Source: Promerops cafer
Lineage: Eukaryota > Chordata > Aves > Passeriformes > Nectariniidae
DNA length: 64,000 nucleotides
Reading direction: 5' to 3'
Assembly (NCBI GenBank): GCA_013398275.1
Contig: VZSE01013530.1
Location: forward strand, 2,108,001 to 2,172,000
A program made the translations under genes and the position numbers. Below the pieces are notes generated by a model. It saw only the letters and a program-made list of their open reading frames with translations, was not told the DNA's origin and did no database searches. Every line of letters starts with the position of its first letter. Positions within the stretch are counted from its first letter, which is position 1. Shown piece by piece: positions 1-11,700 of the stretch.

Positions 1-879
1 ACAGGAGCCACAAAGCCATGCAAGAGTTGCAGCTGAGATGGAAGTTCCAAGGTGGGTTTGCTTAGATTGAGATTCCTTTCACAAACTGTGCCTGGCTCAC
101 CCCTCTGCAAGCAGCCTGCTCTGACAACACTTTCTAACAATGTGCTTTGCTCTACATAGAGACCCCTCCATGTTCAAGGCTGGAGTAGAGCTGGTCATGA
201 GGATTGCAACATCTAAGCACAGCTTTGGCAAACCCTAAAGATGGCAGAATGGTTTTTTGACCTTTTACATGGCACACATTCTCCATTGTTTTTATAGCGT
301 TCATGACTTGAATTTCTTAGTACTTTTTATTAAACTGAAAAAACACACAGATTTTTGTCTTATGCCATCATTAAATACTCCTACAGGCATATTCTACATG
401 GCCCTTTTTAGCTAAAATTTTTCTGGTATTTCGCAGGCTTCATCCTACAGGGTGAAGTCTGGAGCACACTAAGATCATTGTTCTAGAAGATTTCCTGGCT
501 TCTGTCTACATGAGTCTTTTGGGACTTTGATGTTAATTTACTAAGTCTATCTTTGCTAATGATGGAAATTTATAACAAAGTACTTATTTGACTTTCATTG
601 ATTATTGTCTTATTTGTGTGAACAGGTCCTGCCTAATAAAAGAATAACTTTTTGAGTATATTTGTTTCTAATTCTCCACTTTCCATGCAACTTGGGAAAT
701 CCTACTTGTGTGTTTTTCTCCCCTCAGACTCAGCTTTATTTATGAGATCTAATTTTCTTTAAATGTAGATTTAAATGAAGTGTGGATTTGGTTTTATGCA
801 TTTCTTTGGGGAAATGAGGAGAACAATATATGTGTATGCAGCTGTGTGACCATTGATCCTCAGACTGCTTTCAACTCCT
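1..879. other. Non-coding AT-rich DNA, no feature recognised
   Basis: No open frame of useful length, no recognisable repeat family and no RNA gene is seen here. An AATAAA-type hexamer lies near 635-641 (cctaataaaagaat), but no transcript structure leads into it, so it is most likely chance. The stretch could be intron or intergenic DNA, and the sequence alone does not decide which. Confidence 0.6.
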
Positions 880-880
880 A

Positions 881-975
881 ATTAGATTGTAAACTTTTCA
901 GGACAAGGGCAGCCTCATAGTCTGCAGCCAGTAGCTGACTGCTATCTTCAGCCTTAATATTAAAAATAATTACTA
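881..975 (+). repeat. Ancient interspersed-repeat relic (L3/CR1-like or related amniote repeat 3' end)
   Basis: The phrase gattgtaaacttttcagg followed by an acaagggcag block resembles the gattgtaaactcttcagggcaggga signature near the 3' end of old amniote LINE/SINE families. The stretch ends in an AAT-rich tail (attaaaaataattact), as those elements do. Similarity is partial with indels, as expected for a very old copy. The family name is from memory of the motif and is uncertain. A chance resemblance cannot be excluded. Confidence 0.35.
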
Positions 976-3900
976 GTGTTTATATTATAACGTCAGCCAG
1001 GGGTTTCAGAATTCATACATAAAATATGAGACAGTCCTTGCCAGAGCCCTAATAGCAGGAGTTATTTCAGCAAAGCACTTAAACATAGATGTGACCTTGT
1101 GGGTAAACTTAGAGGCAACTTCAGGGATTTTCTCTTGCTTCTTTTTTTTTCTTTCCCTGTTTATTTTTTTCTTCTTCCCCTCCCACTGTGGCAGGGTGTT
1201 TAAGAAGAGCAGAGCAGTAAAAGAAACTCAGGAGACACAGCCATCTTCCATCTTCGTAGCAACTTTGTTCCTTAGCAGGAGGGAGAATTACTTGCCTTTT
1301 TATTTTGAAAGCGTTATGCTAAGGTTGAATATCAAAGAAGTACGATACAGTATCTCAGCCCAACCATTAGTGACTTCCTTCTTCCACATTCTGCTGCACA
1401 GCTAAAATTTTAGGTAATTCAGGCTCAGAAATTCAGTCAAAACCTTCAGAGATATCTTCAGAGAAACCTTACTGCTTGAATTGGATAGCCTGACTGCTTA
1501 GGGCTCAGATAAGCAGCAGAAACGCTGATGGCCTGTTTTTTCATGCCCTTTTCTTGATTGGTAAACCCTAGATAGCATTTATTTACTCTTCCACTCTCAT
1601 GAGATAACATATGGGGCTTTTTTATTTGCTTAGTTTTGCTTTCAGAAAGCTGCATTAATTCCCTGTTACTTTGGGCATTTGTCTTGCACTGCAGTTCTTG
1701 GTTAGGTGACATTTTCCCTGTGTCTCATGCCATGGGAAGGAAGTGGGACTCGGTGTCAGTCTGTGATGTGAGGGTGACAATTCTGCTGAGGAACTCCAGT
1801 GGGTCTGTTCAGGGTCCCCTACTGTCCGAGTTAGGTGTGTTCAGCTGTGTCCAAGGCTTGCCAGGGTAGGCAGTGGATAATTTTTTGTGGAAGGTTCTGC
1901 CTCAGGAAGCATGGTCTGCAGAACCACAGTTTTCTGCAACAGGAGCCCAGGTTTCATGGGTTTGAGTTCTCACTACCACGAGTAAAGAGCAGGAGTTTTC
2001 ACCTCATTCTGAGACTGACTTTACCACAGCATCACTGCATTCATTCCCAGCACACATCTGTACGTTCTTGCAGTGCTCAGCAGGCACCTTCCACATCCAT
2101 CCAGCTGTGCATCACTGCCCACACACACTGACTTGTTGAATGGCAAAGCTGCTCTGTGAAATCAGCATCTGCCTAAACACAGTTCCTGTCTTCAGAATTC
2201 AGCTCTGCTGCACAGTTTAGCATTCACCATCTCCTGTCTTGAGCCCCAGCAGTAATTGCTGGGATGCAGCTACGTATGATAAATTTAATAAACCTGGGTC
2301 AAAGCAAGTGCTGAATATCATTATGGACAGGACTGTGCATTTACAAAAATTGCCCGTCAGGTCTAATTCCAGAATTCATATTTACAGGGTGCAATCTTAC
2401 TCATGAAAACAGCCTCCCTGAAGTCATTGTTTATACTCTTTTTAGTCAACATTGCTCTGCAAATATGAATATTAAAGGCAGTTCTAAAATGATGTGATTG
2501 TTCTCCTAGATAAAACTTTCCTTAAAATGTATCTGAGTAGCTGAGTTAGGGTGGAAAAAAAACCCCAATCTCTGAAACTAGGAAATGCTGCTATGACCTT
2601 TAATTACACATTTCAAATTAGGACTGTGTCACATTGAATTTGCACATAATCAGACTGGATTGCAGAATTTAACTTATTATTCAGTCTATAGTCTATAACA
2701 ATTAGGCTCAGAATTTGATCCCAGTATATGGGGTACACATATTTCATGGTAGGCATTGACCAGAGAGAATAGAACACAGCTTTCACTTCATCATAGAGAG
2801 GTGCCAGTCTAAGTACTCCCTCACCTTACCCTCTCTTTTCATCACTTTTCACTCACCTCTGTATCCCGGAGTGTACAAACTGCTTTAAGAACTGGCTTAA
2901 GGAACTGACAGTTCAACTCTTCTTTGCTTTCATGGGAGGGAAACAAAGTTCTCTTTTCTTTTAGTCATTCTATCTATGAACTGTGTTTGAAGAACAGAGT
3001 TTCATTTTCATTTGTTTCTTTTGTTTTTTTGGTTTTTTTTTTATTTTAATCAGGACTATGAGTTGTTTGGAATTGCCATCTCTAACTGTAAAAACAATTT
3101 TAACTGGTGAATTTTGCTATCACTTACGTTGCTGTATCAAATGTCTTTCCTCTAGCATAAAAGTATCAAACTTAACTGGAATTTTTGTATTTTTTTCCCT
3201 TTTTGTCTCTTCAGATGGAGTACCACACTGATTTTTTTGGAAGTTAGTTTTTTCTAACTTTTCTGTACTTTTATGGATTTTAGTGTCAGTTCCTATGTGT
3301 GAACATCAGATTTAGCAACCAAATCAGGTGTATTTCACACAGCAACTAAGAAAGATTTTGACTCTTTTCCGGAGAACACAATTCCTATCTCAGACTGGCT
3401 GATGAGAAGGAGTGTCTAATTAACACATAAATCTCATAAAATATACTGGCATGCTTGTCTTCTGCCAGAGCAGGTACTTAGAACCAGCCTTTTATTCAAT
3501 CATGTCCAAATCCACAGTGTTTCTTTACCATTAAGGAAGAAATATTAAGCATTTCTTCATCAAGTCCTCATGTCTTCATCACAGCTTGAAGAGAAGGGAC
3601 CAAGCTAAATCCCAGAGACACTGGTTAGCAGAAAGGCTTTTACTTTATCTGGGAGGCTCAGATCCATCTCTGTGTGAATACAGATTTGGCAGCTTATGGC
3701 TGTATCTTGAACCAGGGAAGGTTAACTCTGGAAGAAGCTCTCCTGTATCACAAGAACACCTCTTCTGTTAAAGGATGAGATTTAGAAGACTCCTGTTAGC
3801 CCTGGCAATGTTGCTGTTGGAGGAAATGGTACAAGAAACACAGCTGGATGCTTCCAGGGAGAAAACAGTGGGCCTGCTCCTTGAAATGCACAAGGCATCT

Positions 3901-6900
3901 ATTGTACTATAATTCCAGGCTGGATCATCTGCCAGTGTAAGAAGGCACTGCACATAATTAAAATCAATAGTGGTGTGTTGATTTACGCCTGCTGGAGATC
4001 TTCTCTGCTTCAAGCATCCAAACCCAAGAAGGAACTTGGAGGCAATTTACATAAGAAACACCAACTTCACTCAGAGCCACCATATGTCTGAGCAAAGGTA
4101 TGCAGAGCATTCCTAAAGAATGGATCACAACATATTAAGGTGCAGGATGACAGGAAGACCTTATTGATTATAGGAATGTGTTTTGTTAAAAAGGAAGTAT
4201 ATCCAAAGGGAGGAACAGGATGAAACTTAGTGTTGGACAAAATTCAGAAGAGTAAAATTAAATTAATAAGAGCAAATATCTTCAGTGGCTTTGGTAATTC
4301 AACATGGCAGAGTTTTGTTAAGGATAATGATAAAGATATGCAGCTAGGGTGCCATGAAACTAAAGGCAGATATATCTCTAAAAATATTCCATGTACACTC
4401 AACTTTAATAGAATTTTTTTCACCTTTTATCATCTGAAAGTTTTGTGTGATACAGCATTTTATTTATATTGTTTTATTCTATCCAGTAAGAGCAGATGAT
4501 AATCTGTTGAAAGAGCATTTATCTGTTTTTCCTTGGATTCTTTTGCAGTCAGCCCTGTGGGTGAGCTCCAGAGAGGACACACAGACAAGTATCACCTGAT
4601 GCCAAATAATCTCCCTTTGTGGAGCTGCTTTGTCATCATTGTTAGACAAAGAAAAATGCTTAGAAGGTGAGCAGGGCACATGGTATTGAACAAAAGGAAA
4701 GAGTGTAAGCCCACTCCAGCACCCTTCCAGCAGACATCCATAATGCTGAACTCTATTTGTTAGAAAGCTTGACCAGAAAAACAATGGTCTGATTTTTGCT
4801 GTATGGTGCAAGTGCTGAGGAAAGGGAAGGTAACATAGAAATGTGTCTGTGTGCCTCCCACAGCTCCCTACCATTCAGACCAGAAAACAGAGAGAGAGGT
4901 GTGAAATCTCACCTCAGTTCTGTCGTTCCCCACTGTTACTTCTCCTCAGAATCAAATCTGGATTAGATTGATAAAGAATAGGATAGAAAGTCCCAGGAGC
5001 ACTGTAATTAAACAATAGAAATGGCAACATCCGAACAGCAGTAGCAACTGAATTTTCATGATTTCATGATGGCAAGCATAGAGTTAAACATAGAAGCCCA
5101 ATTATAAAGAGAGATGGACAAAAGCCAGAAAGCAAAAATTTTAAAACCATAAATTGAGATTGTGCTAGAAGTGGTGAGATAAAAGCAAGAGGAGCACCTG
5201 GCTCTATAAATGCAGTAGTTACTTGAAAGAGAATGCCTGAGAGTGTTTTATTAAAGTTGGGCTTTTATTATAAAAGCAGAGGCTTATTTAATAAGTATTC
5301 CTCCTAAAGACTTAAAGTGTCCTCTGTCCATGCAATCTGCATTCCAAGGTTATCAGAAGAACTGTTGCTATGGGCTGAACTCAATTTAGCACATGCTTTT
5401 TTGTGTGGTGAGTGGATGTGAAAAGGATTCAGCAACACAAATCTGTCTGTGTTCTGAATGAGAAATGAACTTCTGTTAAAGATCTTGCAAACCTCAACTA
5501 CAGCTGCACAATACTGATACCGCCAGGCAAGAGAGGATGACCTATTTGTGTCTGTCTGAACTTTGTATTCATCTTTTGATCACAAGCAATGAAACCTGAG
5601 GCAATACACCAAACAGGAAAATGTAAGGAAGTGAGAATTGTGGATTTAATTGTCCTTATATGCTGTTTAACTTCAGATTTTAATCTAAGATTTTCCTCTT
5701 ATGGAATCTTTTAACATCCAAAAGTACTGTATGATCGGGAGATTTTTAAACATTACTATGAACAAGGGAAGTTGGAACACTGCAGGCAGAAGGTTAGAAA
5801 GGCCATGCATTGTAATGCAAATTTCATTGTTAGGATCCACAGAAATATATTCCATTTTTTTAAAGAGGGAAAAGAAACCCTGAATCCATCATTATCTGGA
5901 TCCGTGGCACAACAGAATGGAATAAGACATTTTGCAAAAAGACCTATCATCTCCCTTCCCCAAGAGTTTGTCCCCTACAGCATTTGTACACAATTCTTTG
6001 TCAGGAGATAAGCCTGTTCTATTGGCTTATGTGCAGATTATTCAAGAACTAGAGACTAAAGAGAATGCTTACTGAAATGCTACAATATGGTCACCACAAT
6101 CTAACAGTACCTAATGATACCCTTGCTCCAGTTCAAACCTCTACCCCACAAACAAGTTCTGAGACCCATCATCCCTGGCATCATCAGCCAAGACAGAGCA
6201 GGATGTTTTCTCTGGGTCCAATGCATGAGATACCCCATAAGAAACACTCTGGGGTTTAAAGTATGCTCCTCTCTTTATGCAGTCTGTCATTAGCAAAGAG
6301 CAGCTTTGGTATTATCTAAAGAACCCTGCTTAAAGAAAAAAAGAAAAAAAAAGTAAAAGTAAAAATTGAGTTGCTTAAATATTTTTGCCACTCAGATTTC
6401 TTATTCATACTTCCAGGTGTTTTCAAGAGTGTTCAGTCCTCTGCTCCCAGAAGCAACTCTCATTGTGTCTTTCACTTGCCAGAAAGTGTGAAGGGAAAGA
6501 TGGACGCAGTCCACCTAACTAGGCAGCAAAAGATAGTCTGAAGCTGTTAGCTCATCTCACAACTCTGGTTATTATTTACTTAGATCAGCGGGGTCTGGAG
6601 ATTATTACCATTACAGTCTCTTGTTCACCTCAGGTACACATTCTCATCAACTCTTGTTATGGTCAAATAAGTGGCTTGAGAAAGTTCCCCCCAAAATTCA
6701 TTGCTTTTAAATCAGAGTCTGTATAACCAGAGCTCCTTCTTGAGCACTCACAGGGGGATTGCTGCAGCAGCCAGGCTGTTACAGAGCTGGTATTTTGCTT
6801 CCTGGTTGTGTGTCAGGATTCCAGAGGTCTCCCAGTGGGTGAGGAGTGACCGTGTGGGAAACCACGAGTACAGGTGAGCTCTTCAGTTTGCAGGTCCAGC

Positions 6901-8536
6901 CCCAGTGCCACTCCTGAGCCTGGCTCTCACTTTGGGGCTACTGGGTAATATTCTCCAGCCTTTACCAAGTACTCCTGTGCAATTGCACCAAACAGTTGGA
7001 ATGAGCCCTGAAGAGCACAGCATAACCCAATACCTGGAGTCACCAAGGATCAGCATCTCAGTGTATGAGCTAAGACCCGTACGTGCTGCATAAACAATGG
7101 CAAGAGCCAGCTCTTTTCCTCTCTAGGCAGAGCAGAGATCCTTTCCCCTGTGGGCTCTCTAGCTCGCTCTTTTAATAGCTTTGTTTTGTGCCAAGTCCTA
7201 TAAAACACAGCCCAGACTCACTGCAGTGTGTGAGGCAAACTGTGGACGTAAGTCACACAGCAGCTTGTAAGTATTTTTGTTAGCTATGTAGAGAATGCCA
7301 TGTTATTACAAGGTAGTCACATTCATGGTCATTAAAACAGTTACCCTGTAATGGCCATAATTATGTTGTGATATTCTGTTACACTTCTGAGCACACACCC
7401 ATCTCAGAGTTAACATGCCTGAAGATATTTTCTGTAAGGCAGGTACACCTCAATGTTTAGATCAATAAAAAAGACTCTTAAATTTGGTACTTGTGTCTTT
7501 TTAGGCATGAAATTGTATTGAGTTTCTCTCTCAATATATGTATAACCAAGAGAGCTAACACAGTTGCTGGAAATTTAAGTACTGCATTCACTAAAGTTAA
7601 CTTGTGGAAGTTGAAACTATCTAGCACCAAGGAAAAAAAAAATCAAATTCTGAAAATCTCAAATCAAAAGATCCCTGTATTAGGATTCTGCTAGAAAAAT
7701 TCAGTTGTGAGAACAGAATGAAGCTCTTTCCTGAGAAAATGAGGGGCACAAAAGAGTAGGAATATTTAGTAAGATAATTCTGTCTGCAACTCAGGAGTAG
7801 CCTGTTACTGGAGTCACAATGTTTCACTGTGAATACTAAAGAGCAGCCTAGATGCCAACACACAACTGTCCACACTATGCAGAAATGCAAGGGCACGAGA
7901 TAATGATGTGAAGGTGGGGAAGTCAAATCCCCAAGAACAGGCAGGAGACTGGACTCAATTACAAGAAAAGTGCAGCAGCACAGTGAGAGGAGCAGGGAAG
8001 GCTGGCTTGGACCCTCCCAGCTGGAGGGAGAACACCCAAGAGAGGATATAAATCTTCCAAATGCCATGCACGGAAATCCTTGATTCAAAGCAGCGTTTGC
8101 GTAACACAGTGCACACACAAGCAAGATGGTTTAAAGGAAAAGCTGGTGTGATTAGTAGGAATGAACATCAGGAAGGAAATTGACAGTTTTTAGAGCCTCT
8201 GATTTGGCTTTCCTGGCTTGCCCAACTCACCTTTCCCAAGTACAACAATTCAGAGCCAGCTCAACATGCCAGCAGTAGACTTTGGACTTCCCTCCCAACC
8301 ATGACTGGTGTCACACTGTAGAATTGTTTTTGTCTCTTTGAGCTCAAGATCAACCCAGGAAGCTTAAATCACCCATCACTAAAGCAGCCCTTTCTCACTC
8401 AGTGTTACTGTGAGCCACCCACAAGTCTGAGTGAGGGGTAGTGCCAGGAGGGAGCTTGCAGCTGCACAGGCACCCAGCCTCCAAATTACCCCAAGGCTCT
8501 GGCCCTCCCTGACTCTGAAAGCCACATATTAAAACA
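976..8536. other. Non-coding DNA, no gene; scattered low-complexity tracts
   Basis: No exon or repeat family was recognised. Visible structure includes a pyrimidine-rich tract at about 1129-1190 and a T-rich tract at about 2998-3050. A pyrimidine tract ending in tctcttcag at 3215 is splice-acceptor-like, but an in-frame stop follows within about 11 codons in the ATG frame. An A-rich tract lies at about 6334-6366. A TATA-like box at 7199-7205 is followed by a gtaagt donor at 7267. The longest open frame of the window (minus strand, 7621-8124, 167 codons) is rich in Leu, Ser, Cys and Phe, shows no known domain and is not accepted as a gene. Confidence 0.55.
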
Positions 8537-8593
8537 ATATGATATGATTGATATGATATGATATGATATGATATGATATGATAGGATATGATA
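8537..8593. repeat. (ATATG)n pentanucleotide microsatellite
   Basis: About eleven ATATG-type units run in tandem. Two units are followed by one shortened unit (attg, one A lost), six perfect units, one substituted unit (atagg) and a final perfect unit. The uninterrupted core is 8551-8580. On the minus strand it reads as CATAT repeats and produces a short pentapeptide-repeat open frame that is an artefact. Length variation between individuals is likely for the pure core. Confidence 0.93.
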
Positions 8594-8674
8594 ACCGAAG
8601 GGTGAAAGGGGATAAAGGTGAGGATAATTGAGGACAAAAGCCTGAAGGGAAATGTAGAGGAGAGGTTTATCCTT

Positions 8675-8765
8675 TCATCTCTCAGCTTTGTTTCACCCTC
8701 TGTGTAGCATGGAAATAATCATGTCAATGACAGACAAAGCTGCTGGGAGGATGCACATAATGTTC
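8675..8765 (+). repeat. MIR/CORE-SINE-like ancient relic
   Basis: The order of phrases ctctcagctttg, then tcaccctctgtgtagcatgg, then aaataatcatgtc, then gctgctgggaggatgcacat follows the conserved 3' half of mammalian MIR-type CORE-SINEs (ctcagtttcctcatctgt, aaaatggg-ataat, gttgttgtgaggat-aaatga). Avian genomes retain rare diverged copies. Identity is perhaps two thirds by eye with small indels. This is a motif-order argument, not an alignment. Confidence 0.4.
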
Positions 8766-11700
8766 CATGGCAGCTTTCAAGATTTGACAGTTTTATTTCA
8801 CAGCAAGCAGGAAAGGGTCCAAAGCCCTGTGAGACCTATCACAAAAAAAGCAGTGTCAAAGAATTCAGTTGCTGATCAAAACCTGAACATTTCAGCTCTG
8901 GATCATGTAAAAATGCAGTCTTCCTGTAGGGCTTGCCTTTCCACTAGGAGCCTGAGAATTAAATTCCTGGCCTCTTTATTCACAGTAAAGCTTTTTTTTT
9001 CCCTATCGTGTACAATAATCTGTCAGAAGAGGAACCCAAATTTTTTTCTTGGCATCCTATGGTGACCTAACAAGTCCTTCTTTGAGCTGTTTTCCCCCCT
9101 CCATAGCCCAGGTTTCCCTCCATTGTGTACTATTCAGGGTTTCTGTCATGTTTAGATGATCTTATTTGTACAAGAGTCTCTGAAGAGAGCCTGGACTGAC
9201 ACAGGGACAGGTTACTCGGCACCCGTGAGCATTTACTTGTCCATTTTCTGTTTCTCTGGCTGTTGGTACAGCAAGCAGAATATTCCTATCCATGGGGTAG
9301 CAAGGGTGCTTTGAAATAGGAAACATACCCACAGGCTCATGGTGGGAATTGACCTCTTACCTGCTGGAAACCTTAAAGTCTTTTTGTGTCCACTTTGGAG
9401 CAAAGGAGGGAATTACAAAGTCTCAGCAGTGCAAGCAACGCTGCTGATTCCTCAGAAATGTGCAAATCTTGATTAGGAAAATAAAAAATTAAATAATGCA
9501 CCCAAAGTTAACAGGCTAAGGCTACTTGACAAGTTATAAATATTCTTGGAGAGTCGTCAGCATCTTTGAAAAGCACAAGAAGTTTTGCTTTGTTAGGATT
9601 GCTGTTGCACACATATTGCAAAGCATCAAAAAGAAAGTGGCCTGGCATGGTTTCTTAGAGCTGAATTATTTACATGAAAGGCTTGTGAAATTAGATCCTT
9701 TCTCCATAATCAAAAGACTTTTTACAATGATATGAAACAAATGCTTTCATGGAGCGTGTAAGTCATTCCTGTGTTTTATCTTTATACCCCATTCCTTTAA
9801 TCTCATGGCGTGATGTGGACCTCAGCTGAATCTAGAAGCCTTTTAGCTCTGCAGAAACACTGCCTGGAAAAAGTATATATCTGGGATGATGTGCACATAA
9901 GAAAAAAAGAAAGAGATATACTGGTTTAGAACTCTTCACTCCTTTGACCATTTTCTTCATTTCACTACTATTTTGTCTCCATTTCTAGGCAGTGGTGTAA
10001 CACAGTACAGAAATATAACTTGAACCTTTGTTGAATAAAAACTTGAGTTTTTTATCTGTAATCCCTTGGTATAATTCCAAATTTATAGCACTGAGTAGAT
10101 GTCCAGTTGAAGGCTGATGGTCGTGCTTAAAAGAGCACCCTTTTGATCACCATTTGATCTCAGTCCAAATCATATATAAAAAGTGTAGCAAACAGTAAAG
10201 AATATCAACCTAGAGCATTTGGTTTTCTATGAATTAGCATGATCAAGAATCAGAAAGGTTCCCGTAAGTAAATTTACAGTCCTTCATTTATTCTTATTTG
10301 TACCAGACTTGTAGGACTTTGGATCAACTTGGTTAGCATTTTTTAATATTTTCCTCCTCCTCACAGACCTTTGCAAGCTTCTGTCTTATTTTTCAGTAGT
10401 CCTGGGGCTGCTAAGCTCCCAGGCAATTGGAATGGGAGCAAATTCAACCCATACACTAGAAAAAGGAATTTGACCATCAAAACACTGAACTTTCCAAAGT
10501 GAAATATCTTCAGAAGAAGACAGTACTGGATGCCCAGAACATTCCATTTTTCCAGGCACAGGCTGCAGTGGCTTTACATGGAGACTGCACATGTATGTAG
10601 CAATGTGGTCTTCAAAAAGCAGTGCGTGATGCAGTCTGTGCTCTGGAGAATCTTCCACTGCTGTGCAGTGTCTGAAAGTTTATTGTGTGGCTACTCAGAA
10701 CTAGAGCAAGATTATTCTCTTTTTAAATGTAGTTGAATAATACATTGAAGTTTTCTGAATCTTGGAAGCTGTCAGAAAAACTCTTTGTGCTTGGTCAAGC
10801 AAAACATTTTAGGTAGAATAGCTAAGATGCATAGTATGATTATTCAGAAGTTTTGCTTTTATTTTAGTCTTTAGTCACAAGATCTGACAATTTACTACAG
10901 AAGATTTACTTGAGAATTAAACAGATACATTTGTGGTGACAAATAGTTTATGAAAGCTTTTGCTAAACTGGGACATCCCTGTGCTGGAATGTTGTGGTTT
11001 GGGAATTTTTAAATCATTTTTGGAACTTTCTAAAGAGCACGAAAGTCTGCTTTGTTCATCTTCTGCAGATTCATCAGAGTTGCACATACAGTTTGCACAT
11101 TTGTCATCTTATTTATGGCAACTTCAAACATTTTTTTTAACATCTAATGAATCATATAGTGAGTTATGGCTCTGGTGAATTACCCAGAAGTCATGCTTCT
11201 GAATATATAAGAGATCAGGATGGAATGTCTTCTGTCTTATACGTTTCCAAGGGCAATTGCTCATTAGCTGTTTTCAGATTTGGTCTGCAGGTATTTGCAT
11301 TTTAAGAAAGTGAGCGGTCTTTTCAATGGGCCACCATCAGTCTTCATGTCAGCTGCAACAAGCAACGTTTCCCTGCATGGTTTTGTGGTGATAACTAAAG
11401 GGAACACTTGGGACTGCATTTATTTAAAGTTGTATTATTTCTGAAAGAATGATGACAACTGGCTTGGGTGCAGCCTGCCTAACTTTATGATGCTCAGAAT
11501 GTTATAAATTTCATTCACATTGCTGTAAAGGAGAATGCTTGGTAGAACAGAAGGAGGGTGTTATATTCTCTGTAAGCAAAGCTGAAGGCACTAAAAAAAT
11601 AATTTCCCTGGTCCATGAGACAGTGATGGGTGTTCAGCCAAAGACAATTAAAAACCTTCCCTCAAGAACAGCTCTTCCAATGCTGGGAAATTTCTGCCCA

